A DNA stretch of 64,000 nt from Pseudanabaena frigida (GTDB lineage Bacteria > Cyanobacteriota > Cyanobacteriia > Pseudanabaenales > Pseudanabaenaceae). The notes under the pieces are model-generated. The model ran no database searches. It had not been told where the DNA came from and worked only from the letters and a program-made list of their open reading frames with translations. The stretch spans positions 32,805 through 96,804 of the forward strand of contig QBML01000019.1 of NCBI GenBank assembly GCA_003242085.1, written 5' to 3'. The translations under genes were made by a program, and so were the position numbers. Below are positions 1 through 8,948 of the stretch, piece by piece; the stretch's first letter is position 1; every line of letters begins with the position of its first letter.

Positions 1-1
1 T

Positions 2-391
2 GAAATTTTAGAGCGCGCGGAAAAAATGCGATCTCAGGCAAAAGAACTGCGCGAACGACAAGAAAAAGAGGTTAATGCGGCGATCGCTCAAGCTCAAAAA
101 GAAGTAGGCAGGGTAATCCGTAAGTTGCAAAAAGGCGAACAGAAAGGAGAACAAGTTGCTGCGGATGTCCAACGTACTGAGCAAAGAATAGAGGAGCTAA
201 CTAAGCGTCATGTGCCTATAGTGCCCGAAGAGCCAGTTCAGTTAGCTTTAAAAATAGGCGATCGCGTTCGCATTCCCAAATTCGGTAAAATTGCCCAAGT
301 TTTGACTGTACCGAATAGTTCGGGCGAATTTTCAGTGCGTCTTGGACATATGAAACTAACTGTCAATCTTACAGATACCGAGAAAGTTTAA
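2..391 (+). CDS. mutS2: MutS2 C-terminal fragment (cut by window edge)
   Basis: This is the 3' end of a gene that enters from the left; the reading frame is open from base 2. The visible 130 residues are a charged helical stretch rich in Glu, Lys, Arg and Gln (the clamp and coiled-coil region following the ATPase in MutS2), then a small beta domain with the motif GDRVRIPKFGKIAQVL. That motif is typical of the KOW-like segment of MutS2 proteins, which act in ribosome rescue and in suppressing recombination. The protein stops shortly after this domain, so the C-terminal Smr nuclease domain of Bacillus-type MutS2 is absent here. The family call rests on the KOW-like motif because the ATPase lies outside the window. 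Confidence 0.75.
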   Translation, partial: EILERAEKMRSQAKELRERQEKEVNAAIAQAQKEVGRVIRKLQKGEQKGEQVAADVQRTEQRIEELTKRHVPIVPEEPVQLALKIGDRVRIPKFGKIAQVLTVPNSSGEFSVRLGHMKLTVNLTDTEKV

Positions 392-461
392 AGTAAAATC
401 GAAACTGTTTAAAGTAAAGGCTGCTATTCACGCTGCTTTTACTGTTTGGGGTTTAAAAGTT

Positions 462-914
462 ATGTTGCAATTTTTTCAGTTTGAAGCCGAGTTTGTCGCC
501 TCATTACGCTGCATCCCTATGCAAGTTCGCTACAAACTCGATACCTGTGGGGTCAAACTGAAACTTCAGCATTGGTTTAGTTTTTCGATCGCGCAACGCC
601 AACATTTAATCGAATTACCCTGCGCTACTGACAATGAAATTAAAATCTATCGCGAAACTTTGCGATCGCTAGTTTTTGGTTATTTCAATACTTATCCCAG
701 CGATCTTCCAATCGATCCAAATTCTGCATGGATGGAAACCTCGTCTATACCGCTCGGGGTTTTGCACCACGTAGAGGAATTAAACTTGGTACTTGCTCTA
801 TCTCAATGGCAGAGTTTTTCACCTCTTCAACGCTTTGCTTTGATCAAGCTCAGCACCTCCAATCACGAAAATAATAACTTTTTACCTGCCTTACAAGAAT
901 TTGGAATTATTTAG
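462..914 (+). CDS. Nitrate reductase associated protein family
   Basis: A 150-residue soluble protein whose opening (FFQFEAEFVASLRCIPMQVRYKLD) and the following helical region match the cyanobacterial 'nitrate reductase associated' family (PF09655 type), which is named for its frequent position near nitrate assimilation genes. Its biochemical role is unknown. Here no nitrate assimilation gene is nearby: it lies 70 bp after mutS2 and faces a response regulator. The ATG precedes the conserved start of the family directly, so the start is probably right. A strong hairpin follows the stop codon immediately. Confidence 0.75.
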   Translation: MLQFFQFEAEFVASLRCIPMQVRYKLDTCGVKLKLQHWFSFSIAQRQHLIELPCATDNEIKIYRETLRSLVFGYFNTYPSDLPIDPNSAWMETSSIPLGVLHHVEELNLVLALSQWQSFSPLQRFALIKLSTSNHENNNFLPALQEFGII

Positions 915-957
915 CCAAAAAAGATAGGAGACGCAAAGCGCCTCCTATCTTTTTTGG
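915..957 (+). terminator. Terminator hairpin, probably bidirectional
   Basis: An inverted repeat begins one base after the stop codon. The arms CCAAAAAAGATAGGAG and CTCCTATCTTTTTTGG enclose the apical CGCAAAGCG. Runs of A on the left and T on the right let it end transcription from both the upstream gene and the convergent response regulator. Confidence 0.8.
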
Positions 958-986
958 TTTTAAAAGGAGTGATTAGCACTCTTATT

Positions 987-1664
987 TTAAGAAAGTTGAC
1001 TCAAACGGTATCCGACACCATGAATCGTCTCAATCAAATTGTGAGGTGCCCCTGCACCCTTCAACTTGTTACGCAGACTCTTAATCGTGGCATTGATCGT
1101 ATCCTCTCTAGGTGGATCGGTAAGCGACCAAACATGCTCGACAATTGTGATCCGCTTCAGTACTTGACGACCATGATGGAGCAACAACTCTAAAATGTTG
1201 TACTCCTTAGGAGTCAAATGTACGGATTGACCAGTATAGGAAACCTCATGCATCCCAGGATCGAGTTGCAATTCCCCCCAACGCAAAACTGTAGGCTCTG
1301 CAATCTGAGCGCGGCGAGACAAAGCTCGAATCCGAGCCATTAATTCAGGAGGATCGATGGGCTTAACGATATAATCGTCAGCACCAGCATCCAGACCCTG
1401 AACCTTGTCAGAGCTCATATCGAGCGCGGTCACCATCAAAATTGGCACATTATTGCCATGTGCTCGCAAACGACGGCATAAGTTAATACCGTCTAGCTTT
1501 GGCAACATGACATCTAACAAGATGAGGTTGTAATCGTCAGCTTGAGATTTCTCCCAACCTTCCTCCCCATCTCTAGCAACATCTACAACACAATGCTGAC
1601 CCGTTAGGATTTCGGCTAACGCATCAGCTAGTTTGGCATCATCTTCTACAAGGAGAATTCTCAT
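987..1664 (-). CDS. OmpR/PhoB-family response regulator
   Basis: A two-component response regulator of 225 residues. The receiver domain covers about residues 1-118, with the acidic pair D8-D9, phosphoacceptor D51 in LLDVMLPKLDG, and the conserved lysine in DYIVKPID. A winged-helix DNA-binding domain follows (about residues 128-222) with the motif HLTPKEYNILELLL and the C-terminal GVGYRLSQ. I start it at the ATG of MRILLVEDD, the usual opening of this family; an upstream in-frame TTG at 1676 would add four residues. No partner kinase is adjacent, so the regulon cannot be named. It resembles cyanobacterial RppA/ManR-like regulators in general form, but I do not assign a symbol. Confidence 0.9.
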   Translation of the reverse strand: MRILLVEDDAKLADALAEILTGQHCVVDVARDGEEGWEKSQADDYNLILLDVMLPKLDGINLCRRLRAHGNNVPILMVTALDMSSDKVQGLDAGADDYIVKPIDPPELMARIRALSRRAQIAEPTVLRWGELQLDPGMHEVSYTGQSVHLTPKEYNILELLLHHGRQVLKRITIVEHVWSLTDPPREDTINATIKSLRNKLKGAGAPHNLIETIHGVGYRLSQLS

Positions 1665-1728
1665 TGGCTCGAGCAAATCTTAATTATTTAAGCGTTAATA
1701 GGCACTTGGTAATATGGTAGCGGATACA

Positions 1729-1744
1729 TTCACATATTTGTGAA
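1729..1744. promoter_or_regulatory. Candidate operator palindrome upstream of the regulator
   Basis: The inverted repeat TTCACA-TATT-TGTGAA lies 65 bp upstream of the response regulator start in an AT-rich region, followed by a related half site (AAATGTGA). This is the spacing of a dimeric repressor or activator site. The half sites are oriented opposite to the CRP consensus, so no factor is named. The rest of the 380-bp divergent spacer up to hemL holds no gene that I can see. Confidence 0.3.
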
Positions 1745-2046
1745 AAATATAAATGTGATTTTTATCTGATAACATAAATATGTCAAAATTTACAAGACTT
1801 TTTTGCGTATAAAATTTCTAATATCCTTAAAAATAATGATGCTGGGCTTCTTTTCGATTTTTGATTTTTCTAAGGTGATTTAGCGATCGCAGTAACGCCA
1901 AATTTTAAGTATTGTTACGATCCAAACAGAAGAGTCCAAGGCGCATCAAAGCATTTACGTCCGATCTTCTTGCATATTTACGTGACGCTTGCATCGTCTC
2001 TGAGTTAAATTGAGTCAAGAAATAGTTAAGAAAGCCTTGTTAAAAA

Positions 2047-3357
2047 ATGATCGCGAATTTATCTACCTTTAAAACAACTGCCTCTCAAGAAGTTTTTGCC
2101 AAGGCTAAAGACCTAATGCCTGGTGGCGTGAGTTCTCCAGTTCGTGCCTTTAAATCAGTTGGTGGTGAGCCCATCGTCTTCGATCGCGTTAATGGCGCCT
2201 ATGCGTGGGATATTGATGGCAATAAATACATCGACTACATCGGCTCTTGGGGACCTGCGATCGTTGGACATTCCCATCCTGAAGTCATCGAAGCATTACA
2301 TAAGGCACTGGAAAAAGGCACAAGTTTCGGTGCTCCCTGCGTTCTTGAAAACCAACTTGCCGAAATGGTCATCGAAGCCGTACCTAGTGTAGAAATGGTA
2401 CGCTTTGTTAACTCTGGTACTGAGGCTTGTATGTCTGTATTGCGCTTGATGAGAGCCTTTACAGGTCGTGACAAAATCATTAAGTTTGAAGGTTGCTATC
2501 ACGGTCACGCGGATATGTTCTTGGTCAAAGCAGGATCGGGTGTTGCAACTCTCGGACTTCCTGACTCTCCTGGGGTTCCTAAGTCTACAACCGCCAATAC
2601 CCTCAATGCTCCTTACAACGATCTAGAGGCAGTCAAAGCATTATTCGCCGAGCATCCAGATCAAATCTCTGGCGTAATTATCGAGCCAGTGGTTGGTAAT
2701 GCAGGTTGCATCATGCCGAAAGATGGATTTCTTCAAGGACTAAAGGATCTTTGTCATGCCAATGGTGCTTTGTTGGTATTTGATGAAGTAATGACAGGCT
2801 TCCGTCTTTCCTATGGTGGCGCACAGGCTCGTTTCGGTGTCATTCCTGACTTGACTACAATGGGTAAAGTCATTGGTGGTGGGTTGCCTGTAGGAGCCTA
2901 TGGCGGTCGCAAAGATATTATGGCGATGGTTGCTCCTGCTGGCCCAATGTATCAGGCTGGCACGTTGTCGGGTAATCCTTTGGCAATGACAGCGGGTATT
3001 AAAACTATGGAAATTCTCAAGCGGGCTGGCTCCTACGAGTACCTTGAACAGATCACTAAGAAATTAGCTGAAGGCATGTTGGCGATCGCCCATGAAACTG
3101 GACATGCTGCTACGGGTAACATCATTGGTGCGATGTTTGGGATGTTTTTCACAAGTCAGCAAGTTTATGACTATGAAGATGCCAAGACTAGTGATACTGC
3201 TAAGTTTGCTAAATTCCATCGTGGCATGTTAGAGCATGGAGTTTATCTTGCGCCTTCTCAGTTTGAGGCTGGTTTCACATCACTAGCTCACACTGATGCT
3301 GATGTAGAAGCGACCTTAGCTGCTACCCGTGCAGTATTGTCGCAAATCTCTGCCTAA
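2047..3357 (+). CDS. hemL: Glutamate-1-semialdehyde 2,1-aminomutase
   Basis: Converts glutamate-1-semialdehyde to 5-aminolevulinate, the entry to heme, chlorophyll and phycobilin synthesis, using pyridoxal phosphate. The 436-residue length matches the cyanobacterial enzyme. Visible landmarks are [14 protein letters not shown] near the N terminus, the PLP phosphate-binding region [15 protein letters not shown], the aspartate in [12 protein letters not shown], and Lys274 in [18 protein letters not shown], the expected Schiff-base lysine. It is a monocistronic unit: a divergent regulator lies upstream and a strong terminator directly downstream. Nothing is unusual. Confidence 0.97.
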   Translation: MIANLSTFKTTASQEVFAKAKDLMPGGVSSPVRAFKSVGGEPIVFDRVNGAYAWDIDGNKYIDYIGSWGPAIVGHSHPEVIEALHKALEKGTSFGAPCVLENQLAEMVIEAVPSVEMVRFVNSGTEACMSVLRLMRAFTGRDKIIKFEGCYHGHADMFLVKAGSGVATLGLPDSPGVPKSTTANTLNAPYNDLEAVKALFAEHPDQISGVIIEPVVGNAGCIMPKDGFLQGLKDLCHANGALLVFDEVMTGFRLSYGGAQARFGVIPDLTTMGKVIGGGLPVGAYGGRKDIMAMVAPAGPMYQAGTLSGNPLAMTAGIKTMEILKRAGSYEYLEQITKKLAEGMLAIAHETGHAATGNIIGAMFGMFFTSQQVYDYEDAKTSDTAKFAKFHRGMLEHGVYLAPSQFEAGFTSLAHTDADVEATLAATRAVLSQISA

Positions 3358-3402
3358 ACTTTTTTGAGGAGTTAGACAAAGTTTAACTCCTCAAAAAAAG
3401 TT
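3357..3402 (+). terminator. hemL terminator
   Basis: A long inverted repeat (AACTTTTTTGAGGAGTTA paired with TTAACTCCTCAAAAAAAGTT) starts at the last base of the hemL stop codon. Confidence 0.8.
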
Positions 3403-3531
3403 CATCTTGCTACAGCTTTCGCAGAAATTCATCTACAATGTTGTTTAGTATTTCTAGGCTGATTAGCTGATAAAGCCTGTTAGATGTACTTCTCTCAGAT
3501 GAAGCATTGAAATTTCTCCTACACAAACCTG

Positions 3532-4158
3532 ATGCTGACAGAAAACTCAACTGCTAGTGCTAAATCTAATAATGGTAATTACAACGGCTCCCCTGCACCT
3601 TTACCAAGAGCCGATTACTACATGAGCTTACACAAAGAGCTAGACCATCTGGAAGAAATGGTGCTGGAAAGTGGTCCTCGTGTGATGGGACATACCGTCA
3701 TTGATGAGGAGAAACTATGTCAGCAGATCGATCGCGTGAGGCTCTCTGTACCTGAGTCGATCGCTAAGGCTGAAGAGATTTTGCACTATAAACAAGATCT
3801 AGTTGCGGAAGCACAACAATACGCTGAAGATTTGATTAAGTCGGCTGAATTGAGGGCTAGTCAGCTTTTAGAAGAATCTCTCATCATTCGTCAAGCCGAG
3901 CAAGAGGCAAATCAAATTCGTCGCGAACTGCAAGAGGAATGCGAACAGGTGAGAGCTCAGACTCTTAATGAAGTCAATCAAATGCGCCGACAAGCCCAAA
4001 AGGATCTCGATATGTTGCATCAGAGGGTAACTGGGGAAGTTCAAGATATGCAGCGAGGTGCGGATGAATATAGCGATCGCGTGTTAGGTAATCTGGAATC
4101 TCAGTTGATCGATATGATCAAAATTGTCCAAAACGGTAGAAAAGAATTAAGGCTCTAA
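3532..4158 (+). CDS. Coiled-coil protein, DivIVA-like (Cdv3-type)
   Basis: A 208-residue protein. A low-complexity N terminus (about 25 residues rich in Asn, Ser and Thr) is followed by PRADYYMSLHKELDHLEEMVLES and then a continuous coiled coil full of Ala, Glu, Gln and Arg from about residue 65 to 190. This layout fits the cyanobacterial DivIVA-domain or ATP-synthase-B-like annotations, which include cell-division protein Cdv3. It has no signal peptide or membrane helix, so it is probably cytoplasmic and self-associating. The ATG at 3532 has only a poor ribosome binding site. A role in division is inferred from family resemblance only. Confidence 0.6.
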   Translation: MLTENSTASAKSNNGNYNGSPAPLPRADYYMSLHKELDHLEEMVLESGPRVMGHTVIDEEKLCQQIDRVRLSVPESIAKAEEILHYKQDLVAEAQQYAEDLIKSAELRASQLLEESLIIRQAEQEANQIRRELQEECEQVRAQTLNEVNQMRRQAQKDLDMLHQRVTGEVQDMQRGADEYSDRVLGNLESQLIDMIKIVQNGRKELRL

Positions 4159-4173
4159 AAATAGTTCTTATTT

Positions 4174-4434
4174 CTATGGGCGTTTTGTGCCTTTCTTCCC
4201 TGTGTAAGGATTAGTATTGCCAATAGTTGACCAGTTATCTTTTTTTGTTGTATTGCTAGTAGTGCGAACGTATGGTTTCACACGACTTCCATCTTTTTTG
4301 ACATACCCTCTAACTGATACATTTCCGCTTGGATAACTGCATTTATTATTGCCAGCCCAAGCAGTATCAAGAAAAAACGTAGATGAAATCAAACTTGCAA
4401 GTACAACTGCAGTTATTTTCATGAAGGTCTGCAT
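4174..4434 (-). CDS. Small secreted protein with VRGYVKKDGSRVKPYVRT motif
   Basis: An 86-residue protein with a clear signal peptide (MQTFMKITAVVLASLISSTFFLDTAWA, cleavage after AWA). The mature part is basic and carries a VRGYVKKDGSRVKPYVRT...NPYTGKKG pattern. This short repeat-like motif (xGYxxxDGtxVxPxxRT...NxNPYTG) occurs in many small exported proteins of unknown function. It probably acts outside the cytoplasmic membrane. It converges on the upstream coiled-coil gene with only 15 bp between the stop codons. Confidence 0.65.
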   Translation of the reverse strand: MQTFMKITAVVLASLISSTFFLDTAWAGNNKCSYPSGNVSVRGYVKKDGSRVKPYVRTTSNTTKKDNWSTIGNTNPYTGKKGTKRP

Positions 4435-4583
4435 TAAAACGAAATATGATTTTTACAATATACTTAATTATATATTAATCGTACAAAAATCTAAAAGCAT
4501 TGATAAATATATAGCTGAGCGTTTTGCAAGATGTAGGGGTAATTACAGAAATTACCGATCGAACGGCTGTCATCAATCGCTCT

Positions 4584-4675
4584 TATAGCAATCCTAAATA
4601 GTTTGTGGAAGTACACTCCGAAGGATTGCACTTCCACAAACCCAAAAATCTACAAATGATTTAGGACTGCAATAT
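4584..4675. mobile_element. MITE-like element, family with TATAGCAATCCTAAAT ends
   Basis: The 92-bp element begins TATAGCAATCCTAAAT and ends with the inverted copy ATTTAGGACTGCAATAT. An inner palindrome (GTTTGTGGAAGT ... ACTTCCACAAAC) sits inside. It carries no gene. The same termini occur near 13.8, 14.07, 20.2 and 23.6 kb. Together with the orphan hairpin that follows, it fills the 400-bp gap before ftsH. Confidence 0.7.
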
Positions 4676-4712
4676 GATTTTGGTGTTTTTGTTAAATACT
4701 AGTTTTATAAAA

Positions 4713-4735
4713 AAAGCGCCTCTTTGGGGCGCTTT
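4713..4735 (-). terminator. Orphan minus-strand terminator upstream of ftsH
   Basis: Read on the minus strand, a GC-rich stem AAAGCGCC/GGCGCTTT is followed by seven T residues, a textbook factor-independent terminator. No recognisable minus-strand gene lies upstream of it: the next 100 bp are the ftsH leader. It may end a transcript antisense to that leader. Confidence 0.5.
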
Positions 4736-4836
4736 CCTTTGGGTAGATATTTGCGATCGCGCGATCCCATTGATTGAGGATCGTGGTAAGTTAAGTTTAG
4801 TTAAGAAATTATTTTGAACATCAGGCTCTTTGCTAT

Positions 4837-6723
4837 ATGAAATCCTCTTGGAGAACTGCACTGCTGTGGTTACTACCCATAGCGATCATCGGCTTTTTTG
4901 GCTGGCAGACTTTAGTTGCGCGTCCAGCCCCTAGCCGTCCCACTGTGAACGCGGCAAACACCCGCATTGCCTACGGAAGATTCCTTGAATACCTCGACGA
5001 ACATCGGGTACGCAAGGTTGATATTTTTGATGGTGGTCGCACGGCGGTAATCGTAGCAAGCGATCCCCAAATTGAAGGTAAAGAGCAACGCGCTAGAGTT
5101 GATTTGCCACTCTATGCACCTGAATTGATGGATAAACTCAATGAAGGCGGTGTGGATCTCGCTATTTATCCACCTAGCAACAATGGTGCAATCTGGGGCT
5201 TTATTAGCAACTTAATCTTCCCTGTGGCTCTGATTGCAGGTTTATTTTTCTTGTTCCGTCGCTCCAATCAAATGGGTGGTCCCGGACAAGCAATGGACTT
5301 TGGTAAGTCCAAGGCTCGTTTTGCGATGGACGCTAAGACTGGCGTAATGTTTGACGATGTTGCTGGCATCGAAGAAGCGAAGGAAGAACTACAAGAAGTT
5401 GTGACTTTCTTGAAGAAGCCCGAACGCTTTACTGCAGTTGGCGCAAAGATTCCTAAAGGCGTTTTGTTAATCGGCCCTCCTGGAACTGGTAAAACTTTGC
5501 TTGCGAAAGCGATCGCTGGTGAAGCAGGTGTACCTTTCTTCTCCGTATCTGGTTCGGAATTTGTTGAAATGTTTGTTGGTGTTGGTGCATCACGAGTGCG
5601 CGACTTGTTCAAAAAAGCTAAAGAAAACGCTCCTTGTATTATTTTTATCGATGAAATCGATGCAGTCGGTCGTCAACGTGGTGCTGGTATTGGCGGCGGT
5701 AATGACGAACGCGAACAAACCCTGAACCAAATCCTCACGGAAATGGATGGCTTTGAAGGTAACTCTGGCGTAATCGTCATTGCCGCGACTAACCGTGCTG
5801 ATGTTCTTGACTCAGCACTGTTACGTCCAGGTCGCTTCGATCGCCAAATTGGTGTCGATCCACCTGATATCAAGGGTCGTCTACAAGTTTTGAATGTTCA
5901 CGCTCGTGACAAAAAAATTAGCCCTGAAGTTTCTCTAGAAGCGATCGCCCGTCGTACTCCTGGTTTTGCTGGTGCTGACCTCGCCAACTTGCTCAATGAA
6001 GCTGCGATTCTCACCGCTCGTCGTCGCAAAGATGCGATGACGATGTCAGAAATTGATGATGCAGTAGATAGAATCATTGCTGGTCTGGAAGGTAAAGCTC
6101 TCGTTGATAGCCGTAACAAGCGTTTGATCGCTTATCACGAAGTTGGTCATGCGATCGTTGGTACATTAATGAAAGATCACGATCCAGTCCAAAAAGTTAC
6201 CCTCATTCCTAGAGGACAAGCGGCAGGTTTGACATGGTTTACTCCCGATGAAGAACAAACTCTAGTTTCACGCGGTCAAATCCTCGCGCGGATTACGGCT
6301 GCCCTTGGCGGACGTGCTGCTGAAGAAGCGGTATTTGGTTCAGCGGAAGTAACTACTGGTGCTGGTGGAGACTTACAACAGGTAAGCGGCATGGCACGTC
6401 AGATGGTCACTCGTTTTGGCATGTCGAATATCGGACAACTCGCCCTCGAAGGTCAAAGCTCTGAGGTATTCCTCGGACGCAGCATGGGTGGTGGATCTCA
6501 ATATTCTGAAGATATTTCCGCCAAGATCGATCGGCAAGTTCGCGAAATCGTGCAGAAATGCTATCAAACAGCACTTCAGATCGTGTACGAAAATCGTACA
6601 GCGATCGATCGCGTTGTTGACCTTCTAGTTGACAATGAAACTCTCGATGGTGAAGAGTTCCGACGCATTATTTCTGAATACACAGCTCTTCCTGTAAAGG
6701 AACGCTTTGTGCCTCAAATTTAA
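4837..6723 (+). CDS. ftsH: ATP-dependent zinc metalloprotease FtsH (FtsH2 type)
   Basis: A membrane-anchored AAA protease of 628 residues. It has an N-terminal transmembrane helix (about 8-25), a lumenal or periplasmic domain, and a second helix (about 124-140, ending [26 protein letters not shown]). The AAA module has Walker A GPPGTGKT at 213-220, the pore loop [13 protein letters not shown] and Walker [12 protein letters not shown]. The peptidase domain has the zinc motif HEVGH at 434-438. The N terminus ([21 protein letters not shown]) and C terminus ([13 protein letters not shown] type) resemble Synechocystis FtsH2 (Slr0228), which degrades damaged D1 in photosystem II repair, so that role is likely. 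A long bidirectional terminator follows. Confidence 0.95.
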   Translation: MKSSWRTALLWLLPIAIIGFFGWQTLVARPAPSRPTVNAANTRIAYGRFLEYLDEHRVRKVDIFDGGRTAVIVASDPQIEGKEQRARVDLPLYAPELMDKLNEGGVDLAIYPPSNNGAIWGFISNLIFPVALIAGLFFLFRRSNQMGGPGQAMDFGKSKARFAMDAKTGVMFDDVAGIEEAKEELQEVVTFLKKPERFTAVGAKIPKGVLLIGPPGTGKTLLAKAIAGEAGVPFFSVSGSEFVEMFVGVGASRVRDLFKKAKENAPCIIFIDEIDAVGRQRGAGIGGGNDEREQTLNQILTEMDGFEGNSGVIVIAATNRADVLDSALLRPGRFDRQIGVDPPDIKGRLQVLNVHARDKKISPEVSLEAIARRTPGFAGADLANLLNEAAILTARRRKDAMTMSEIDDAVDRIIAGLEGKALVDSRNKRLIAYHEVGHAIVGTLMKDHDPVQKVTLIPRGQAAGLTWFTPDEEQTLVSRGQILARITAALGGRAAEEAVFGSAEVTTGAGGDLQQVSGMARQMVTRFGMSNIGQLALEGQSSEVFLGRSMGGGSQYSEDISAKIDRQVREIVQKCYQTALQIVYENRTAIDRVVDLLVDNETLDGEEFRRIISEYTALPVKERFVPQI

Positions 6724-6731
6724 AATCTGTC

Positions 6732-6786
6732 AAAACATCTAAAAAAATAGAGGGTACTTTGTACCCTCTATTTTTTTAGATGTTTT
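6732..6786. terminator. Bidirectional terminator between ftsH and the LysR gene
   Basis: A perfect palindrome of about 55 bp: AAAACATCTAAAAAAATAG, then AGGGTAC-TTT-GTACCCT, then CTATTTTTTTAGATGTTTT. It overlaps the end of the convergent LysR reading frame. Confidence 0.85.
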
Positions 6787-7711
6787 GGGTTTGGGAACTT
6801 ATCAAATTGCGTAGCCATATTTGAAAGGGAATGCGATCGCAACGCTTTGACCGAATTTGCATATAGTGGTACTCACCCAAACTAATCGGCGGCTCAAATA
6901 TACTGATATCAGACACATTCGTGAATAGTAGGGCAATCCGACGGGGTAAAGTCAAAATCATATCTGTTTGACTGATAATGAGAGCCGCAGAAGGAAAATG
7001 GGGTAATTTCAACATTACACGCCACTTCACTCCTAACTCTTCCAATCGTCGATCGATGGAACTTTTGGTTGATTTCTTAATGGAATGTATTGGTGAGCCT
7101 GTAATGGTAATTAGAGCATGGGGTGAAGAAATATAAGAATCTAGAGTAATGCTCGACTCTAAAATAGGATGATCCTTCCTGACTATAGAAACACAATGTT
7201 CTAGAAATAAGTTCTGAGTACGAATTCCATAACTTCCATCGATATCGACTACTCCTAAGCACAGATCTATTTCTCCATTTCTCAATCTGTCTAAGGTTTC
7301 AGGATGCCAGTCATAACACTCGATATCGATGTGGGGACTTTTTTGAGCAAGATGCTTTAAAACTGTGGGTAAGATGATTGTAGTTGCGTAGTCTGAAGCG
7401 GCAATCCGCAGAGTTTCTTGGGCTAAATTAGGTGTAAAAACTAGTTCTGTAACTAACTGTTCAATATCTCGAAGAATATGTTCGAAGGATTCTTGCAAAG
7501 CGATCGCTCTAGGTGTAGGACGCATTCCTAATCACGATCGCTCTAACAATGGATCGTTCAACATTTTTCGTAATCTTTTTAAAGCATGACTAGTTGCTGA
7601 CTGGCTTAAGTTCAACTTTTCGCTGGCTTTCGTAACGCTCTTTTCATCAAGTAGAACTTTTAAAATAGTCAACAAATTTAGGTCTAGGTGCTTAATATCG
7701 ATTTGATGCAT
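6776..7711 (-). pseudogene. LysR-family regulator interrupted by an in-frame TGA
   Basis: Read from the ATG at 7711, the frame encodes a LysR winged-helix N terminus (HLDLNLLTILKVLLDEKS, then SATSHALKRLRKMLNDPLLERS). It then hits TGA at 7534-7532 (codon 60) and continues in the same frame with LGMRPTPRAIALQ and the full effector-binding domain. The whole span would be about 311 residues, the normal LysR length, so one base change (probably GGA glycine to TGA) explains the break. A downstream ATG at 7525 would yield 249 residues lacking most of the DNA-binding domain. It is divergent from the crcB pair 120 bp away. It is likely a recent pseudogene, unless the stop is a sequencing error. Confidence 0.8.
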
Positions 7712-7831
7712 ATTACCAATTCAAAATATTCATTTTACAATTAGATGAACTACTGATAAAAATGTTGAAGATATTTCCATTTTGATTGACTACCGCATCA
7801 TTTACATTAATAAAATCATTTTTATGCACTG

Positions 7832-8218
7832 ATGTCAGATATTACTAATGCTTTCGCGATCGCTTCAGGTGCAGTTCCTGGAGCCTTATCGCGTTTTTAC
7901 CTCACAGAATGGTCAAAGGCTAATTTTGGCACGAAGTTTCCCTATGCCACCTTTGGAATCAACCTCACTGGCTGTTTAGCAATGGGTTTCTTTTTTACTA
8001 TCTCCAAAGGAATCACTGGCTATCCTACAGAATTAGATTTACTAATTAGAACTGGATTTTTGGGTTCCTATACCACATTCTCTACCTATGGTTTCGATAC
8101 TCTCACCCTATGGCGTAGCAAACAAACAGGTGCAACCGCTTTCTATTGGGCTGGAAGTGCTGTGCTTGGTCTGGGAGCAGTTCTTTTAGGAGTAGCGATC
8201 GCCAAACTTTTTGTATAG
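7832..8218 (+). CDS. crcB: Fluoride channel CrcB/Fluc, first copy
   Basis: A 128-residue membrane protein with four predicted helices. It shows the Fluc landmarks GAVPGALSRFYLTEW in helix 1, FGINLTGC in helix 2 (the Asn of the ion path), and TGFLGSYTTFSTYGFDT in helix 3 (the Phe-rich pore and Na-site turn). It exports fluoride passively across the cytoplasmic membrane. A second, divergent crcB follows about 60 bp later. Paired genes are known to form heterodimeric channels in some bacteria, so the two may work together. I see no crcB-motif fluoride riboswitch in the 120-bp leader. Confidence 0.92.
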   Translation: MSDITNAFAIASGAVPGALSRFYLTEWSKANFGTKFPYATFGINLTGCLAMGFFFTISKGITGYPTELDLLIRTGFLGSYTTFSTYGFDTLTLWRSKQTGATAFYWAGSAVLGLGAVLLGVAIAKLFV

Positions 8219-8279
8219 TAAGCCAAACTTCAATTTGTAATTCGTAATTTATAATTCTCAACTCTTGGGTCAAGCAACA

Positions 8280-8693
8280 ATGGGATTTTTGAAGGGACGT
8301 TATCCGTTAGCTGTAGCGATCGGTGCAATTTTTGGAGCTTTAAGTCGTTTTTATGTGACTGAAGGTGCAAAGGCTTTTTTTGGTAAGGATTTTGGCTTTT
8401 ACGGTACATTCTTCATCAACGTGTCTGGCTGTTTATTAATTGCCTACATTCTCACCCTCGCCACCGAGAATCTTCGCATCATTTCACCCGAACTACGCCT
8501 GACGACGACGACTGGCTTCTGTGGTGCATATACTACTTTTTCTACCTATGGATTGGAATCAAAAGGATTCTTAGATAAAGGCGATATCACCACACTCTTA
8601 ATTTATTTTGTGGGCAGTGCGATCGCAGGCATGATTGGTATCCAAATCGGAGTCTTACTGGCAAGAGCAAACGCTAGGCGATCGGAATCTTAA
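8280..8693 (+). CDS. crcB: Fluoride channel CrcB/Fluc, second copy
   Basis: A 137-residue four-helix protein with GAIFGALSRFYVTEG, FFINVSGC and TGFCGAYTTFSTYGLES, the same Fluc signatures as the preceding gene but clearly divergent in the rest. I use the ATG at 8280; an in-frame TTG at 8265 would add five residues. The 61-bp gap after the first copy has no terminator, so co-transcription is likely. Whether the pair makes homodimers or a heterodimer cannot be read from sequence. Confidence 0.9.
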   Translation: MGFLKGRYPLAVAIGAIFGALSRFYVTEGAKAFFGKDFGFYGTFFINVSGCLLIAYILTLATENLRIISPELRLTTTTGFCGAYTTFSTYGLESKGFLDKGDITTLLIYFVGSAIAGMIGIQIGVLLARANARRSES

Positions 8694-8768
8694 ATCGATA
8701 GAAGTGTGTAGGTAAATAAGTTGCACATTTCTATCCTTCTTAGACTTTAGACACTATTAGATTTTTTT

Positions 8769-8873
8769 ATGAACAAGAAAAGATTAATCGATGCTGTAGA
8801 AAATCTATCCATACAGCCACATCGCAGTCCCGAAGAACAATTTTTTATTAGAATGCTGAAACAAGTTTGGTAA
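8769..8873 (+). CDS. Possible 34-residue peptide
   Basis: A short open frame from ATG to TAA (MNKKRLIDAVENLSIQP...FIRMLKQVW), with amphipathic helical character. It resembles no family I recognise and may be a remnant of a larger gene. It lies in the roughly 500-bp stretch between crcB and the bestrophin, which otherwise contains only one more small frame and a hairpin. Confidence 0.25.
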   Translation: MNKKRLIDAVENLSIQPHRSPEEQFFIRMLKQVW

Positions 8874-8948
8874 ATTGACTCCTCTGTTGCGCCCTCTGAT
8901 GTTTAGCGAAATCTGATGTAGCGAAATCAATATTATTTTTCTGGCTTT

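Noticed and set aside
1729..1744. CRP (SyCRP1) binding site
   Set aside because: The half sites TTCACA-TGTGAA are inverted relative to TGTGA-N6-TCACA, so only a generic operator is proposed.
4661..4861. 66-codon minus-strand frame over the ftsH leader
   Set aside because: It contains a terminator hairpin and has no protein-like composition; it overlaps the ftsH start.
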